Made by a program: the position numbers and the translations under genes
The notes under the pieces: generated by a model
What the model was told of the DNA's origin: nothing
The model's input: the letters and a program-made list of their open reading frames with translations, nothing else
Database searches by the model: none
Part shown: in pieces, positions 39,904 through 53,951 of the stretch
How the letters are laid out: each line of letters begins with the position of its first letter
How positions within the stretch are numbered: the first letter of the stretch is position 1
NCBI GenBank assembly: GCA_010093515.1
Contig: MU001711.1
Coordinates: 73,341-128,693 of the forward strand
From: Lineolata rhizophorae
Lineage: Eukaryota > Ascomycota > Dothideomycetes > Lineolatales > Lineolataceae
Length of the DNA stretch: 55,353 nucleotides
Reading direction: 5' to 3'

Positions 39904-40549
39904 TCAATGCGACTCGTCGCGGATCAGGGCGACGATCATTGAGTATAGGTAGAAGAAGAACATCACCAGATGGAAGCCGAGTTTGATGAAGGATTCCTGG
40001 TGACGGTTAGGGATGCAACAGCTGCGCGGAAGAGATGAAGTAAACTGCCAAGGAGACGAATGAGAGCCAATTTAGGGGCTGCGCGACATACCTTCTTGTG
40101 CACGTTGAGCTTCCGGAAGATTTCGGTAGCATCAAGAAGATGCTGGTTGTCAAGGATCCTGAGCCGGGTGAGAATGAGCTAGACGAAATAGGTTCGGGGG
40201 TATAACTAACTTCTTTGCGTTCCACGCGAGGAGAGGGAGGTTGAGAAGCAGGGCCATCCAATATCCGTTGAGGAGAAAGAGGACGGTTAGGAAGGCGTGG
40301 ACGGCCGCCTCGGGAATGATGTACGTATTGAGTCGGTTGCATAGGTCGATCGGGTTGATGTAGTCACTGCGGGCACGGAGAGACAGATTAGCGTCGTCTC
40401 GTCTCCAGACAAGCGGAGCGGCCGAGGGCTGCGGGGCACCGAACTCACCATTCCAGATCGCTGTACATGATGGTGAAGAAGACCTGCAGGAACAGGTTGA
40501 CCGCGTTTATCAGCACGGCCAGCAGGTACAGCCATGCTTCGCCGGACAT
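39904..40549 (-). CDS. ERV14: ER-vesicle protein Erv14 / cornichon
   Basis: Four exons: 40449-40549, 40211-40366, 40092-40158 and 39904-39996; introns 82, 52 and 95 nt. The product is 138 aa, the same length I recall for yeast Erv14. The first splice restores the family hallmark [14 protein letters not shown]. Three hydrophobic segments are seen: residues about 6-28, 49-82 (two closely packed helices) and 110-132. [17 protein letters not shown] is the conserved loop. This COPII cargo receptor exports transmembrane proteins from the ER. All boundaries are supported by frame and by family sequence. Confidence 0.97.
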
Positions 40550-41595
40550 TTTGGGCTCGTTTGGGCCTTATCTCGCGATCACAACAAGCGGCCGGACGGC
40601 TGTCGTGGTGGGAGGCAGCAACGGCGCAGGGCCAAAGCAGGGTCGAGGGCGGCGCGAAAAGGCACGGCGACTCGCGAGCCGTGTCCTCTCTGGTCTGAGA
40701 CGGGCGAGAGAGGCGAGCGACGGGGTGCGGGTGGGCGGAGGCTTGGTGATGCGGGGGGGGGGACAGACAGTCGGCGAGCGTTGCGGCGCTCGGCCTCGTC
40801 CGCGACAAATTCGGCAGTGGGCAGACGCAGTCGCCGACGGCAGGCAGCGACGCTAGCGGGGGACGGTCTGCGAGGGCGCGGCGGGCGTGCGACGGGGGCG
40901 CGCACCGGAGGGCGGGGGGGCAGGACGGGCGTTGCGGCGAGAAGACGGGCGCGGCGGACGGGGGCCGAGGACGGGCTGCGGTCGTGTGGGTGAAGACTGA
41001 AATTGGGGTGTTGGGGTCGGCGGGCGGGCAGGTGCGAGGTGGTTGGGCCAAGCCCCGGCCGCGAGGCGGGTCGGGCGTTCTGGTGACCTCATCGGCGCTC
41101 CCCGGCCGCGATGCCGCCCACGGCTGCCTGCGCCGTGCCCGGGGGCCTGGGTGCCTGGGTGCCAAGGTCGTTTTGCGCCCGGCGAATCCCGTCGCATCCC
41201 GCAGCAACCTGTGGCTCGGCCATGGGCCTCTACCCACTACGTAGAAAGCAATGGCAGCTGTAGCTTGGCTGGCCCGCTCCAGCTGGGCCCACGCTTTGCT
41301 GCACACGGCAAGAAAACAGGGATGTTGGTGCTTTCGGCCGCCGTTTTAATATATCGTTGAGCTCTTGGCTAGCACGCCAGGCCGCCGGGCGGTCGCGCCC
41401 CGGCTTCACCGTGTTCCTGCATGTTTCATGAAGGCCTAGACCCGCTCACTGGCATCCGACGGACTGGAACGCCAGCAGGGCTCGTGCTAGCAGCGTTTGC
41501 TCAAGGCTGGAATGCTAGTTACTTGCTCTCATTGCAGAAAGCCTACGCTACCTACGCCAAGAACCCGACCCGCTGCCTTACTTGACACATGGCCA
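40550..41595. other. GC-rich ERV14 upstream gap
   Basis: About 1.05 kb between two minus-strand genes, very GC-rich at 40600-41200 with a G10 run at 40753-40762. Several long chance frames occur on both strands because of composition. No gene was supported. It contains the ERV14 promoter and the MAP1 terminator. Confidence 0.5.
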
Positions 41596-43074
41596 TCATG
41601 AGCGATGCGTGCCGTTGGCGGCGGGCTGCGCGTCAGCCGCCGGCATCGCCACTGGCCCGCCAGGCGAATCCGGGAACCTGGCCGTTAGAATCTCGACCCC
41701 GTCCTCCGTAACGAGAAGGGTGTGTTCTAGGAGCAGGGCCAGCAACGTTAGCGCGCAGCGTTGGCCGACCCAGGCGGTTCACTCACCAAATTGCGCGGTC
41801 CGCTTCCCGTCGATCGTCGTGCTCGTCCAGTCGTCCGGCCAAGTCCGGTCCCGGTAGCTGCCCAGCGCGACCATGGGTTCGATCGTGAAGCACATGCCTG
41901 GCTTTGCGGTCCCCACCGCCTTGTTCTTCGCGTAATGGGGCACGTTGGGAGGGGGGTGGAATAGCGTGTTGATGCCATGGCCGCAGTACGTCTTGATGAC
42001 GCTGCAGCCTTTCGTCTTCGCATACTTCTCGATGACGTTGCCTGGCTCCCTGAAAGCCATGCCAGGCTTGACGATCTTGATGGCCTCGTCAAGAGACCCG
42101 CGAGCAGCCTCGACCACGCGCACCGAGTCCGGATCATTCTTGGCAGCGTCCCCGACGTAGTACGTTTCGTTGAGGTCGCCGTGGTATCCGCCGTGGTAGA
42201 GAGAGACATCGATGTTCAATATGTCACCGTCCTGCAACACGCGCTGGTCGGGAATGCCGTGGCAGATGACTTCGTTGAGAGAGGTGCAAACGGACTTGGG
42301 GAAATGGTAGTAGTTGAGCGGAGAAGGGTAGGACTGCGCCGCACGTCAGCTCGATTCCCTGCCACGGGAGGCTCGCCGTGACCTCCGAGAAAAAGGAACA
42401 CTCACGTTGCGCTCCAGGCAGGCCTTGTGTACGACCTCGTCGATGTAGTCCGTCGTGACGCCTGGTTTCATGGCTCTCGCCGCAACGTCCAGCACCTCGC
42501 GGGTTAACTTGCACACTTTGCGCATGCCCTCGATGCCCTTTTTGTCCAGCACTGTGATCTTCGATCTGTTGATGATGCCCTGCTCGGACCGGGGAATGCC
42601 ATCGGCCGCATAGTCTGGGCGCTTGATGCTCGCGGGGACTTCGCGGCGCGGCGAGAGCGGATACACGGGCCGCAGCGGGCCAGTGAAGCTGTAGGAAGGG
42701 AACGGGTTGTAGTGGCCGGTGTCTGGGTCCGGTTTAGAGACGACCTTTGGGGCGGAAGAGAAGGAGGGGAGGAGGGAACGGAGAGATGAAGTTGTGGAAG
42801 CGGTCGTACTTCGCTGGCTTGCAGACTTGTGCACCTTCTTATGCTCGGCCTAGGGAGACGGCGCGCGGGCGGGCCGGTTTGTTAGCGGCCTGGGACACAT
42901 TGCGCGCATCCGGCTTACGAGACTTCATATTACCCAGTTGCGCTTGAAGCAGTCCTGGCTGCAAAAGTAGCTCTCCTTGCCCAGCTTCTGGCAGGTGGGG
43001 CACTGCAAGTCCTTGGCGTCATTGTCGCAGTCGACGCCAAGGCATTTGCGCGTCACGGAGCCTTCGGTTGCCAT
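41596..43074 (-). CDS. MAP1: methionine aminopeptidase 1
   Basis: Four exons: 42934-43074, 42406-42849, 41787-42333 and 41596-41726; introns 84, 72 and 60 nt; 420 aa. The N-terminal ribosome-associating zinc finger is present ([28 protein letters not shown], joined to AEHKKVH). The catalytic pita-bread domain has H220, the metal ligands D237 and D248 ([17 protein letters not shown]), H314 (CGHGI), E347 (FTIEPM) and E378 (QFEHTLL). E378 is created exactly at the last splice junction. It removes initiator methionine co-translationally in the cytosol. The head-to-head neighbour is NBS1, 641 bp away. Confidence 0.97.
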
Positions 43075-43715
43075 TGGGGCGAGTGTTCTGGAGGCAGGGT
43101 TGGAGGTGAAGCGATGAGAAGGGAGCAGCGCGAGGAGCGGCAGGGTGGGATTCGGCGAGTGCAGCAGGTCAGAGGTATTGCCGGGCAGTGAAAGGCGGGA
43201 GGCAGCATGTGTATATATACGTAGACCGAGCGGGCGGGCTGCAGGCGAGGAGCAAACTCCGTGTCGTCTCCGACAGAGGGCGAAGGCGCGGGCGAGGCGG
43301 GCGAGGCCGAGAAGTTGCGTGGGGCAGGCGATCCTCGCGTGGCCGGAGGCAGGCTATGCCGCGACGGGCTTAGCGCGCCGCCTCAGGCGCGGCTCGGAGC
43401 TCGGGCGGCGTTGGGGCCCGCGGCTGCCTGCGCCAGCGCGGCGCGGCCGTCGTCGCCGGATTTCCGACGGCATTCCCGACCGCCGAGACTGGCAGGAGCA
43501 AACGTCGAGCGGGGCGCCAGCGCTCCGAGCGGCTCTGCGCTGCGCTTCGAAGAGCACGCCGGCGCACGTGACGTCGCGTCACGGCGCGCTAGCACGTCGC
43601 AGGCAGCCGCGAAGCCATCACGTCGGCCCGCCGCCGCCCCGTCCTCTCCACAACCTCCGGTCCGCCTCCGCGCCCCGTCGCCCTCACCCTCGCCCTCGCA
43701 TCAGTCGCGGCAGCC
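43075..43715. promoter_or_regulatory. divergent MAP1 / NBS1 promoter region
   Basis: 641-bp GC-rich gap between divergent starts. A gtatatatacgt sequence near 43210-43221 is TATA-like. Long chance frames in the gap lack protein character. Confidence 0.5.
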
Positions 43716-46643
43716 ATGTGGTTGCTCGAGAACGAGGGCAACCTCTTCCAAGGTGCCGCTCGCAACGCCTCCGTCCACCGCGCCTTAGCTAACTTTCCCC
43801 AGGCAAAAAGCTTTGGCTCCGCCCCGGATCCAGTCATCTTTTCGGGCGCACGAAGCAGAAGCAGCCCCTAAGCCCCGGCGAACGTATGCTTATACCCGCA
43901 CTCCACGACCTAGGGAGCTCCGCTCTAATCGCTGCGACAGGCGACCATTTCATTACCGACAAGACGGTCTCGAGGCGCCACCTCGTCATCACGGTCAAGG
44001 AAGTCCCTAGCGACTATGGGGTGCGCCTGCATGTACGATCCCTTTGTCGTTGCATATGCTCATCAAAGCCGCAGTCGTTGGTGCACAAACGGTCCGAGGT
44101 GGAGGTCAAGGACGACTCCAGGGTCGGAACGCTGGTGGATGGCGTCTCACTCAAAGGAGCGTCCAAGACCCTGACTGGGGCCTCACATACTCTTCAGCTA
44201 GGCACTCAGGGCCAAAAGTTCAGGTAAGCCCTTCTTGGACGCCTGCGCTGTCGCCGCATTTCTTCTGATGCTAGCTGCAGGCTTCGGTGGCATCCGGTGG
44301 TCCTCACTTTCTCCGTAGTCGGCAAATCCGAAGATGAGATTAGTGGCATGTTGCAGAAGCATAGGACTCGTCTAGAGCCTTACGACATCAAAGTCAACCG
44401 CGACTACGTTGTTAGCCAAACCTCGCATGTTGTTGCTAGCAAACGTAACACTCCGAAGGGCCTGCAGGCGCTCGTGGACTGCAAGTTCATAGTCACAGAG
44501 GCCTACATCGACGCCATCGTCCGTGCAGCCTCGACGAGACTAGCAAGTCCTGATGAGCCTGACAGTCCTCGACCCTCCCTGCTCGAGGATGACTACGAGA
44601 AGAATTGGCCCGGCGAGATTCCGTTTCTTCCCGAACGAGGGCGTGAGCCCGTGGACAGGCCTGCTGAATTCTATCGCCCCGATCCCGCGCGCAGCAATCT
44701 GTTTTCGAAGTATATATTTATTTTTCGCGACCAAGGGCAATTCGACCCTCTCCAAGACCCCATCAACACCGCTGGAGGCAAGGTTCTCCTCTACGACTTC
44801 CGATTCGGAGAAACCGCTGTTGATGATTTTGTTCAATACGTCCGAAACGCGGCAGGCTCCAAGGGGGTCGGTAACGGTTCTTTGCAAGACAAGACGACCG
44901 AGACTGGAGAGACATCTCGAGGTGGTGTGGTCATAGTTAAGCCTGTGGTCCCGAAAGGCAAGAAATCACTGAAAGGCTGGCTGGATCAATTTGAACGAGA
45001 AGTATCTAGACGCCTCAACAGACGACCTATTGAACAAAATGAGTTCCTAGACGCAATCCTGATGAAGGATACATCCGTCTTCACCCAGCCAGTTGGACAC
45101 GTAGCAGATCAGCAACCAACCGAGTCGCGTCCCGCCGCAACAACGCCGACTGACCATGTTCAAGCTTCGAATAATGTTGCTACAGATGACATGGCCAGGC
45201 GTGCTACTTCCCGTAAGTTCCGCTCGCTTTGGCTATTATGGATTGCTATCTAAATTATTCGATTTGTCAGAGCAACCAGAACGAGCTACAAGATCTTTAT
45301 CGCCATCTTCCGAGCCAGAGCGTCCCGCTCAGATCCAGGAATTACCATCCGAGCAACCGCCACCAAAGCGTCGCGCTATCCGCACCAAAACGGCCTCTCG
45401 CTTCAAGGGTTTCGATGATTTCGATGCATCTCAATTTGCGGGGGCAGATCTGCCCGGAATATCTGAGCACGCCGGCGATGGCGATGCGGCAATGGTTCTC
45501 GATTCGCAGCCGCTTTTTGTTGGAGCTTCGCAGCCTAGGGAACCTTCACACGACCACGAAGGAATCTCATCCGGCGGCGAGGCTTCCGCCCATGATGGAG
45601 CGGACGCTGTCGACGATCTCTTTCCGGCTGCAGCGGCCATGAAACGCCGCAGGCTTGCGGATGGTCGGGCGGTGTCAGTACCAGTTGCCGAATCAAAGCA
45701 GTCTGCCCAGACTCTGCGAAGGAAGAAGGAGGAAGTGGAAAATGTTGATGTTTTGGGGCTTGCTCGTGAGCGACGCGAGGCTCAAGATGAGGCCGCGCGT
45801 CAGGATGCCGAAAACTTGAGGGCTGCATTGCAGGACATGGACATCGATACTATTCGGAAGCAAATCGTGGTGGACGAAGTGGAAGTTGTTTCACGGGAAC
45901 CCAGACGTCCTACGGAGACCGAGACCAATAGCCGTTGGGACGAGCGCTGGAACGGACGCAAGAACTTTAAGCGGTTTCGCAGGAAGGCGAAGAATGAGCC
46001 TTCTCAGACCCGTGCGAGCTTTTGCCGAGGGCAAAAGGTGATTGTTGGGTTGCAGGAAGTTAAGGGGAAAGATTACGGTCTGAATCACTGGCTCGATGAA
46101 CCCAACGCCACACAAATGCGGGCGGATCGACAAGAAATCTCGTTTTCATTACGCACTTCAGGCGGACAGCAGCCGACAACAGATTCCCGACAAAATCAGC
46201 CGGAAGTTGTACGCGTGGAGGAAGAAGAGGCGGACGAGAACGAAGAGGACGTCATACAGCCAACAAAGCAAGGCCGTCGTCCCTCCCGAAATATTGGGAG
46301 CGCTAGTAATCGTGGCCAAGGCGACGACCAAGTTCCGTCTGCTGAATCCATTCCCGATGCCCCGCCTCGCCGGACTCGAGCTCAAGAGCGACTCCAGAGC
46401 TCTGAGAGCGGACAGCGACCACACCCCAAGGTGACTCATCCAGCGGTAGGTGCGAATACCCAGGCCGCGAGTTCGGAAACGCAGAGAAGTACCCGGTCGA
46501 AGCGCGCGGCAGGTGTGGGGCCTGCTGCGTCGAAAGAACCACCAAGCAAAAGGACTCGAGCGGCGGCCCCAAGGAGCAGAAGACAAGACGACAGCGACGA
46601 CAGTGACGAGGGGTTGAAGTTCAGGTTCACTAAACGCAAGTAG
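43716..46643 (+). CDS. NBS1: NBS1/Nibrin (Xrs2-like), MRN complex subunit
   Basis: Five exons: 43716-43752, 43803-44020, 44069-44223, 44281-45212 and 45271-46643; 904 aa. Domains in order: an N-terminal FHA domain at about 1-125 with FGRTKQKQ and the phosphothreonine-binding ITDKTVSRRHLVI; a BRCT region at about 150-225 (GMLQKHRTRLEPYDIKVN, then CKFIVTEAYIDAIV); a disordered middle; the Mre11-binding segment RWDERWNGRKNFKRFRRK; and a C-terminal GLKFRFTKRK resembling the FxF/Y Tel1/ATM-docking motif. The product scaffolds the Mre11-Rad50-Nbs1 complex in double-strand-break signalling and telomere upkeep. The intron at 44021-44068 is 48 nt, in frame and free of stops, so a retained form of 920 aa is also possible. 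Confidence 0.93.
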
Positions 46644-46784
46644 CTGTTGCACGGGCGGATGGATGCTGGATAACTAGAGGAGGTTTCATTGATGAGCTAC
46701 TAGTCTTAAATGAGAGCTATCGCGGCCGAACAATCGAATTACGTGTAGTAAATCTGAACGTTGTCTTTAGGTTTTTGTTGCACC

Positions 46785-49525
46785 TCAAGGCGGTGGGTTT
46801 CCGGTCGTAGGGTGATGGATAAATGGCATTTCCAGCCCAAAATTTACGAGATCACTATCCCTGCCTGTCGTAGGAGTTACAATGTAGTTCCCGGCTCCCT
46901 TATTCTCTGGCCTTGCTCGCTCGTCGCGCCTTCCCTCGCAGTCGATCTTACGCACCTGGCCCTGGTCGCTGAGTTTGGCCCCAGCATCGCTGGTTTTCCA
47001 GTTCGGCGATCCTGTTTCGGGCTCATCATTAGCGGGGTACGCACCTATGATGTCTGACGGCCAACTGCTAGCACAAGGGTATGTTTGGCTTCGCGGATTA
47101 AAGTGAGAAATGGAAACGCACCTACGGGCGGCTCCATGTGTTTGCGTGCTAGCAAACCTAGGAGCGGGCACATGGTTCTGTAGCAAAAGTCGCATCAGTG
47201 CATAGTTCCAACACGTTGACTTATGAATATTTCTCCGAGCGCCAGACTACAGTATAGGAGGTAGAAGATTACCTCGAACAGTTCATCGAGCTCCTCGAGA
47301 GATCGGTTCTATAGTTCAGTAGTAGGTTAACCGCACAGTCCGTCGTATATTTGCTCGGTCCAACGTATGTTTCAATCGTACCATGATTTCGGGCACACAG
47401 AAATAGGCGTATAGCGTGGCCAGGACACTAAACCCACCGAAGAGCCAACCAATGTTGGCCCCGATAGCGTCGATCAAGTACGGAACGCAAAATGCTACAA
47501 GCCACGCTGCAACGACGCTGAGTAAAAAAGCCAAAGTTAGGTTGCCGCTTATAGATGACGAGGGACGTACGTACTTGATCGTGCTGGCGAATGCCATGGT
47601 CTTTTCTCGAAGAGACCCTGTGCCAATTTCGGACCCTATCTACGGAACGAATCAGCGTGGGGCTTAAGTACAAGTCGCCTTTTATGAAAAATACGTACAA
47701 CATATGCGATGGGCGCCCAGGTTCTTTGCGGAGACGAAAATTTCAGTTAGACTTAACGTTCCGAGATATCACGCTTTAAAGACCTAGACTTACCCGCAGA
47801 AGAAAAAGTTAAACAACATAACGCAAGCCACAAGACCACGCGCGTCGGACGCGGATGGATTCTTCTTTATGCCGACTCCTGCCATGCTGAAAAGGAAGAT
47901 GGCCTGGAAAATGGCGCCCCAGATCAAAAGGTTTCGGCGGCCTAGCGAGTCGACTAAGAGCATGCCAATAAAAACTCCTGCCCATGCTACCGTGGACGAG
48001 GCAATGTTGTATTCGAACGCGTGCTCTCCAAGACCGATGGTCTTGTAAAAGCGTGGCGAGTCTTTTAGCGAAGAATGGTGAGTATGCGAATACACGGGAG
48101 GTTAGAGTTGTTTTGAGCCCAACGCACATTGGGAGACGAAGCCTTGACCAGTGAACTGCTGAAAGATAAAGACAACTGTGGCGACACTTGTTCTCCGAAA
48201 ATTCGAGCCCCTCTTGGAAATATCAGCACGCGATTAGAGCCCAAAGCAGCTTGAGAGTTTCTCACAAAAAGGTCTAACCACGGTCCTTTCTCCGTTTTAC
48301 CCTCCATCGCTTCCTGAATAGCATCTGCTTCTGCTTGACAGTGCCCAGCATCTTTCGTCCACGAATTAGAGACTGCTCATAAAGTAGTATACTGAGACAA
48401 ACCAGTATCCCCACGAGGGCGAACTCTTTCAAGCGTACGGATGGCGTCATCCTTGCGCCCCTTGCCGATCAACCATCTCGGTCCGCTGGCTAGAGGTTTG
48501 CGAAAGCAATTAGCGCCCTGTTTCTTATACGCTAATGGCAGAGCTTACGGATGAAGATAGTCCCGAAGACTATTATAACTGGCACGGCAGCTTGAACGGC
48601 CACCGGAATGATCCAGCTGAGGAAATGTGTTAGCACTGCAAGGGTGATAAAAATGAGGGAAACATTTACTCTTTTGATTGCGTCCCAGTCGAAAACCTCT
48701 GGTTGATACCAGAAGAAAATATTTGACCAAATTGAATGAAGAGTTGAATGGAACCCACGATAGCACCACGCATCGAAGCTGGCACAATCTCTGACTGGTA
48801 AGTTCTGCAGAAATGTGAGCCCGGGTCGTTCTTCGACCTGAGGGGAATCCTCGTACGTTGAAGTATTTTCTGCAAGTCCAACACTAGATGAACAATGTCA
48901 GCCTCGGCACCTTTTTATGGTTGATAGGAACGAACCAACCTATAATACACGACGACTCGACCAAGGACGAACTGGACCACGGCGTGGGACGTGCATTCAA
49001 CAGTCACACCTACAAAAGTAATCGTGCACAAAACCCATATGGTAAGCCGATGGCCAATCCGCTCTATCAAGAGTGGTGCCGTCTGGAAGCGGTTAGAAGC
49101 AGTAAAAGAAGCCGGATCGGTCTCGTCAGTGGGTGCGGACGGACCAGTGTTCCCACGAACTTGCCTGCGAATCCAATCGAGCTCATGAAGGAGGCACGAG
49201 AGGCGGAGAGCTGATAGGCGCCATTTGGCCCGATCGGAGTCCCGAACTGCCGACCGAAGGCGGGAATGCTCTGAACGCCCGCAAAACTGGTGGTATCAAA
49301 GCCAAACAGCATGTTCAGGAGGGCGGTGATGAAACACGAGACGAAGAGGGCGGGCGTCATTTCTCGAAAGACCGCACCGAAAGAACTGGCTCCCCGGGGC
49401 GCTTTGCTATCCAAGATGGGGAAGTATCGGGCGCAGGCTCTCTCGAGAACCCGGCCCGGTGGGATCGAAGAGAGAAAGCATGGTTGAACGGGCCACCACG
49501 CCGGCCGGGGAGGGCTGGCGGCCAT
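46785..49525 (-). CDS. MFS sugar-type transporter, intron-rich
   Basis: Fourteen exons: 49145-49525, 48940-49082, 48857-48883, 48670-48804, 48549-48616, 48403-48489, 48266-48351, 48128-48212, 47794-48061, 47699-47723, 47575-47639, 47382-47517, 47273-47308 and 46785-47177; 644 aa as modelled. All thirteen introns (51-95 nt) are GT..AG and the joined protein follows the fungal sugar-porter family: MLFGFDTTSFAGV, IERIGHRLTIW, YYSVGLAE, YQSEIVPASMRG, WLIGKGR, QQFTGQGFVSQ, DSLGRRNLLIWG and SLEELDELFE. It is a 12-helix plasma-membrane importer. PESPRWL has become PSGPRWL, and PExKGRSLEE has become PEIMNRSLEE. The true start is uncertain because the family-like sequence begins about 36 residues in. 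The C-terminal 100 residues are unusual; a further 57-nt in-frame intron may remain there. Confidence 0.9.
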
Positions 49526-49924
49526 TTTCAGCCGTCGCAGGGCTTCCGCAAGCCGTCATTCGCAGCGGTCTCCTGGCTTTTCGGAGACTTGCAGGCCGGC
49601 CCGCCGCGTCTTTCTCCGGGCGTCTCCCAGCGGCCGGGACTGTAGAGATGGGCACGGGGCGGCGATCCTCGGCGCGCTATCGGTGGTTAAGGCTCGGGAG
49701 AACAGCCGACATGCGGCGGGCCGCCCAAGGGCACGCGACCTCTCCCACCAGCCCGGAGACGCAGCGCGCCAGCGCTAGCCCTTCCCCGGCCAACCACGCC
49801 GCTGCGCGTCTCGGCGGCGGGGCCAGCGCAGATACATAAATCGCGGATGGCGCGAGCTGCCCGGGACGATTCGTGCGTCGCCCCAATTCCTTCCACGCCA
49901 GCTTCTCTTGCCTTCCGCTGAGAC
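49526..49924. promoter_or_regulatory. shared transporter / sulfatase promoter
   Basis: Only 400 bp separate the divergent starts of the transporter and the sulfatase, so regulatory sites are probably shared. A TATA-like atacataaat lies at 49832-49841, about 85 bp before the sulfatase ATG. The rest is GC-rich. I found no full CYS3/MetR-type palindrome inside the gap. Confidence 0.55.
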
Positions 49925-52398
<2,474 letters not shown>

Positions 52399-52943
52399 GC
52401 GATCGGCATTCAGACTTTTGGCAATGCAGAAGACGAGGTTCGGTCCTTCAAGTCTCGCTGCTCGCTTCGCTCGAGGGGCCCTTTGACTGCACATTCCATA
52501 GGCAACTCGACCATGACCCTCGGGCAAATAAAATGGATGCCATGGCACTTTTATCTAAGCCCAGGATCTCCGCAGGCCGACTAATACTAAATAGTTACGG
52601 TCCACAATGAGATGGGGTCAACCCAAATGGATCTCTGGTCAGGTTCCTTATTTGGATTTAGAACAGTTCCTTCCAACAAAGATCTTTGGAGGTAGTGCTT
52701 TCGACTCTAGAGGATACCTTCTAGTGCCATTCAACCATAAGGGGCGGGAAAGGCTGCAATATGTAGCCCAAGAGCAGCAGTTTTGGGAAAATGTCAGTGG
52801 ACAGAGCAAAGCCTGGAGATTCCTGACCAGACCAAACTTCTAGCTCAGAGATGTAGTGCCTAGCTTGGAGTGTAAGCCAGCTATCATTGAATTGCGCGCC
52901 ATACGTCGTGCCAAGCAACTTTGTTGATCTCCAGGCCAGAATA
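52399..52943. other. convergent 3' gap right of sulfatase
   Basis: 545 bp between convergent stops. A 78-codon plus-strand frame at 52607-52843 has no recognisable content. Presumably terminators only. Confidence 0.5.
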
Positions 52944-53951
52944 TTAGCGGGCCCTTGTACTTCTAATGGGTTGGTCGGTAAACCCGTGCGACAATACCCT
53001 CTTCTTCACCCGGCTATCGATTGCGCTATTCGTCCTTGATCCTTGAACACTGGTCCGAGCAGGCCGCAGAGCAGGCGAGGTGGCACTTGCGCGACGTGTG
53101 CTTGTCTGCCATCTTGACTCTTTCCTAGCCGCATGTCGTGTCTTACGCTTCTCTGCCGCCTGGCCTCGCGACTGTGATTTATGTTTCGGCCGTGTCTGAT
53201 TCCGACGCTTCGCCAAAGCATGCCGCAGCTTCTTCTCATCGCCGTTCCCTTTCCCTATTACAAATTTCCCAGTTGTTGCGCACCGCTGATCATCGCAGGT
53301 TTCCAACGCTTCTCCGCTTCGCTCTTGGGTTCTCGCTTCATCGCATGAGACAGCTGTCGCTAGACTTGAGTCATTGGTAGCGGCAGGCTGCTGCACTAGG
53401 TCAGACAAGGGTGCGGCCGCATCGGACGAGAGCGCAGGTGTCTCGCCAAAGCGTGAAGGGCGTCGGTCGAAGGACGATGTAACGTCTGCAGCACATTTGA
53501 TTTTTGCAGCAGCAACTGCTTCTTCAGAGAGATGGTTATCTAATGGCGAAATAATGGGCTGCACATTTTCGTCGAGGCTGGTCATATTACTCATGAAATA
53601 ATTGAGCAGCGCATCGAACGATCTGTGTCGGAACAAGCGGACCGCGTTGGCCCATGTCTGAGAGCTAAACGTAGTAGGGAGGAGGCTTGGACGACCAATG
53701 ATTGATAGCGCGATTGTCTCAAACGCGTCGCACAGTTCTTTGAGGCGCTCGTCGCGCCGAGCGCCGAGCTTTTCTTCGAGCTCTTGGAACGCGTCGACTT
53801 CAGTTGAGATTTCAACTACGTCGGCGGCGAATGGGTTGGGCTCTTGGATGGCCATAGGGATAGTGTTGAACCGATCGTGGATGGTCGTAACGAGGTCGCC
53901 CTGCTTGAGCCCGAACTTCCAGGCCGGCCAGAGGGGGATCCTGTCTGCCAT
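52944..53951 (-). CDS. unrecognised protein with basic tail
   Basis: Single exon, 335 aa from the ATG at 53951 (13 codons inside the longest frame; chosen because MADRIPLWPAWKFG has a plausible start). The N-terminal 150 residues look folded, with WPAWKFGLKQGDLVTTIHDR and AFQELEEKLGARRDERLKEL suggesting helices, and NAVRLFRHRSFDALLNYF. The remainder is disordered, then strongly basic (KKLRHALAKRRNQTRPKHKS, RKESRWQTSTRRAS), as in a nuclear-targeted or nucleic-acid-binding tail. I do not recognise the family. Codon quality is lower than the housekeeping block. It is convergent with the sulfatase gene and may be lineage-specific. Confidence 0.6.
   Translation of the reverse strand: MADRIPLWPAWKFGLKQGDLVTTIHDRFNTIPMAIQEPNPFAADVVEISTEVDAFQELEEKLGARRDERLKELCDAFETIALSIIGRPSLLPTTFSSQTWANAVRLFRHRSFDALLNYFMSNMTSLDENVQPIISPLDNHLSEEAVAAAKIKCAADVTSSFDRRPSRFGETPALSSDAAAPLSDLVQQPAATNDSSLATAVSCDEARTQERSGEALETCDDQRCATTGKFVIGKGNGDEKKLRHALAKRRNQTRPKHKSQSRGQAAEKRKTRHAARKESRWQTSTRRASATSPALRPARTSVQGSRTNSAIDSRVKKRVLSHGFTDQPIRSTRAR

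Noticed and set aside
40287-41306. 339-codon minus-strand frame over ERV14 5' region
   Set aside because: It overlaps ERV14 exons in another frame and extends into GC-rich spacer; no domain seen.
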